Below are positions 6,425 through 8,016 of a stretch of DNA of 8,016 bases, piece by piece. The stretch covers positions 1 through 8,016 of the forward strand of contig CALDMI010000081.1 of NCBI GenBank assembly GCA_937914815.1, in the 5' to 3' direction. Below the pieces are notes generated by a model. The model was given only the letters and a program-made list of their open reading frames with translations, did not search any database and had not been told where the DNA came from. The translations under genes were made by a program, and so were the position numbers. Position 1 is the first letter of the stretch; each line of letters begins with the position of its first letter. Origin of the DNA: an uncultured Clostridia bacterium. Lineage in GTDB: Bacteria > Bacillota > Clostridia > Oscillospirales > CAG-272.

Positions 6425-8016
6425 TCAGGATATCGTAGACAAATCGATATCAAGTATTTTCTTCATCTTTTCGCGTAGCGGCGCGTGCTCCGGTTCACGA
6501 AGCCCGGGGTCTTTTTTCATAAGCGCTTTTGCACAGGAAAAGGCTCTGTTCATTAGGTCGGTGTCGTTGCACATTCTGGCGGCGTTGAACTCAAATCCGC
6601 CGCTCTGCCTTATTGTATCACCACTGTTTTGAGGAAAAAAGTCTCCCGGACCGCGTAGCATCAGATCCCGTTCCGCAATTTTTGCGCCGTCGTAGACCGT
6701 GCGCATGACGTCGAGGCGCTCCCGCGCAGCATCGCCCTTAGAGTCGGAGACAAGTATACAATAAGACTTGCGATTGCCTCTGCCGACCCTGCCGCGGAGC
6801 TGGTGGAGCTGTGAGAGACCGAAGCGCTCTGCATTTTCAATTACCATGAGTGAGGCGTTTGGAACATTGACGCCGACCTCTATAACGGTAGTCGAAACGA
6901 GGATATCGGTGTCACCTCTTACAAAGCTCTCCATAATGTCGTTTTTTTCTTTTGTTTTCATCTTCCCGTGCAGGCAGGAAATCCGAAGGTCGGGGAGCTC
7001 TGCGCGGAGCGTTTCGGTATATTTCAGCGCACTTTTGAGATTGAGTGACGAAACGGGTGTCAGTTTGTAACCCGAGGTAGGTTCCATTATATTTTCGGTT
7101 TTCGGCTCATCTATTGACGGACAGACGATGTAGCATTGTCCGCCATCACTCACCGTTTTTTTGATAAAACCGTTCAGTCGTCCGCGATAGCTTTCGTTGA
7201 CAACAAATGTGTCGACGCGCTGCCTGCCCTTCGGCATTTCGTTGATCTCGGATATATCGAGGTCGCCATACATAGCGAGCGCGAGTGTACGGGGAATCGG
7301 GGTAGCGCTCATGACGAGCAGGTGTGCAGAGGTTGACTTGTCCTTGAGCGCCGCCCGTTGCATGACACCGAAACGGTGCTGCTCGTCGGTGATTACAAGT
7401 GCAAGGTCGGAAAAATTAACACCTTCCGATATTACGGCATGTGTTCCGACGACTACATCGCATAGACCGCTTTCCGCGTCGGCGAGTATTTGCTGTCTCT
7501 TTTTTTTCGGTGTTGAGCCTATCAGCAGCTCCGATTTTATCCCGAGCCCTCCGAGCAGGGCGCATATATCCTTATAATGCTGTCTTGCGAGAATTTCCGT
7601 CGGAACCATCAGCGCGGACTGATGACCGGATTTTGCGGCGAGGTATATTGCTATCAGGGCGCAGATTGTTTTTCCGGAGCCGACATCGCCTATGAGTATT
7701 CTTGTCATCGGGGGAATACGGGAGGCATCGCCTTTCCGTACCGTATCTCTGTATATATCATTAACCGCGTGCTTTTGCGCCGTTGTCAGCTCATAAGGGA
7801 GCAGTTTCAGAAGCGGGGTTATGTCCGTCGGCTCAAAGGGCGTCGCTGTGAGCAAGCGCTTTTCATGCGCGGACATTGATATCCCGAGCGCAAACTCGAA
7901 CATTTCATCAAATCCAATCCGGGAATATCCGGAGCTTATCCCGGCTTCGTCCGTCGGAAAATGCAAAGAGCGTAGCGCAGCGCCGAGGGTCGGTAATCCT
8001 TGCGAAAGCCGTATAT
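6425..8016 (-). CDS. recG: ATP-dependent DNA helicase RecG, N-terminus beyond right edge
   Basis: A superfamily 2 double-strand DNA translocase that regresses stalled forks and branch-migrates Holliday junctions. The frame is open through the right edge; 529 residues are visible of a usual 670-690, so most or all of the N-terminal wedge domain lies outside. The visible part starts with the linker GLPTLGAALRSLHFP. A TTG at 7964-7966 is internal (the Leu in SLHFP), not a start. In visible numbering: Q-motif glutamine Q80; Walker A GDVGSGKT (109-116); motif II DEQH (210-213) in TDEQHRFG; motif III SATPIPRT (236-243); LHGKMK (348-353); STTVIEVGVNVP (374-385); motif VI QLRGRVGRG (405-413). The TRG-region loop reads RGPGDFF (454-460), then eight residues PQNSGDTI, then RQSGG, where most RecG have GTRQSG directly. 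The gene leads into rarA after 17 bases. Its promoter and start are not in view. Confidence 0.95.
   Translation of the reverse strand, partial: IRLSQGLPTLGAALRSLHFPTDEAGISSGYSRIGFDEMFEFALGISMSAHEKRLLTATPFEPTDITPLLKLLPYELTTAQKHAVNDIYRDTVRKGDASRIPPMTRILIGDVGSGKTICALIAIYLAAKSGHQSALMVPTEILARQHYKDICALLGGLGIKSELLIGSTPKKKRQQILADAESGLCDVVVGTHAVISEGVNFSDLALVITDEQHRFGVMQRAALKDKSTSAHLLVMSATPIPRTLALAMYGDLDISEINEMPKGRQRVDTFVVNESYRGRLNGFIKKTVSDGGQCYIVCPSIDEPKTENIMEPTSGYKLTPVSSLNLKSALKYTETLRAELPDLRISCLHGKMKTKEKNDIMESFVRGDTDILVSTTVIEVGVNVPNASLMVIENAERFGLSQLHQLRGRVGRGNRKSYCILVSDSKGDAARERLDVMRTVYDGAKIAERDLMLRGPGDFFPQNSGDTIRQSGGFEFNAARMCNDTDLMNRAFSCAKALMKKDPGLREPEHAPLREKMKKILDIDLSTIS

Noticed and set aside
7136..7879. 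Several overlapping plus-strand open frames opposite recG
   Set aside because: They overlap each other and show no domain; recG on the other strand carries all helicase motifs.
7964..7966. TTG as the start of recG
   Set aside because: The frame continues to the right edge with conserved RecG sequence (GLPTLGAALRS), so the TTG is an internal leucine and the gene is cut by the window.

Overview
The window shows ordinary chromosomal DNA of a Gram-positive bacterium of the Bacillota, most likely the class Clostridia. This rests on the proteins (YchF, a YegS/DgkB-type lipid kinase, a RarA with a DEIQYFNK Walker B region, ComEC), on strong GGAGG-like ribosome sites, and on AT-rich intergenic DNA with textbook sigma-A promoters set against roughly GC-balanced genes. 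I cannot name a genus. I see no tRNA, rRNA, CRISPR array, insertion sequence or phage gene.

Layout from left to right. Positions 1-513 (minus) hold the N-terminal three quarters of an OmpR/PhoB-family response regulator, cut by the left edge. Positions 514-731 are an AT-rich divergent intergenic region with one sigma-A promoter facing each way, plus TTAACA-like direct repeats in the regulator's leader. Positions 732-1826 (plus) encode the P-loop NTPase YchF. It converges on comEC (1830-4094, minus) with only three bases between the stop codons. comEC overlaps the stop of an upstream lipid-kinase gene (4091-5047, minus) in an ATGA junction. That kinase gene has its own strong promoter at 5079-5107. 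Upstream of it are rarA (5151-6407, minus) and recG (6425 to the right edge, minus, N-terminus missing), separated by 17 bases and probably co-transcribed.

How the genes fit together. The minus-strand block recG-rarA-(lipid kinase)-comEC is rich in DNA transactions: RecG remodels stalled forks and recombination intermediates, RarA acts at stalled replication forks, and ComEC is the inner-membrane channel for single-stranded DNA uptake. The lipid kinase is the odd member, but it is tightly coupled to comEC. YchF is a translation-associated ATPase under its own promoter. The response regulator is a separate signalling unit, and its sensor kinase probably lies beyond the left edge.

I found no clearly new biological system. 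The points most worth a second look are the ComEC C-terminal metallo-beta-lactamase-like domain, which has lost nearly all its metal-binding residues, a short insertion in a conserved RecG loop, the direct repeats in the regulator's leader, and the corrected start of the lipid kinase.
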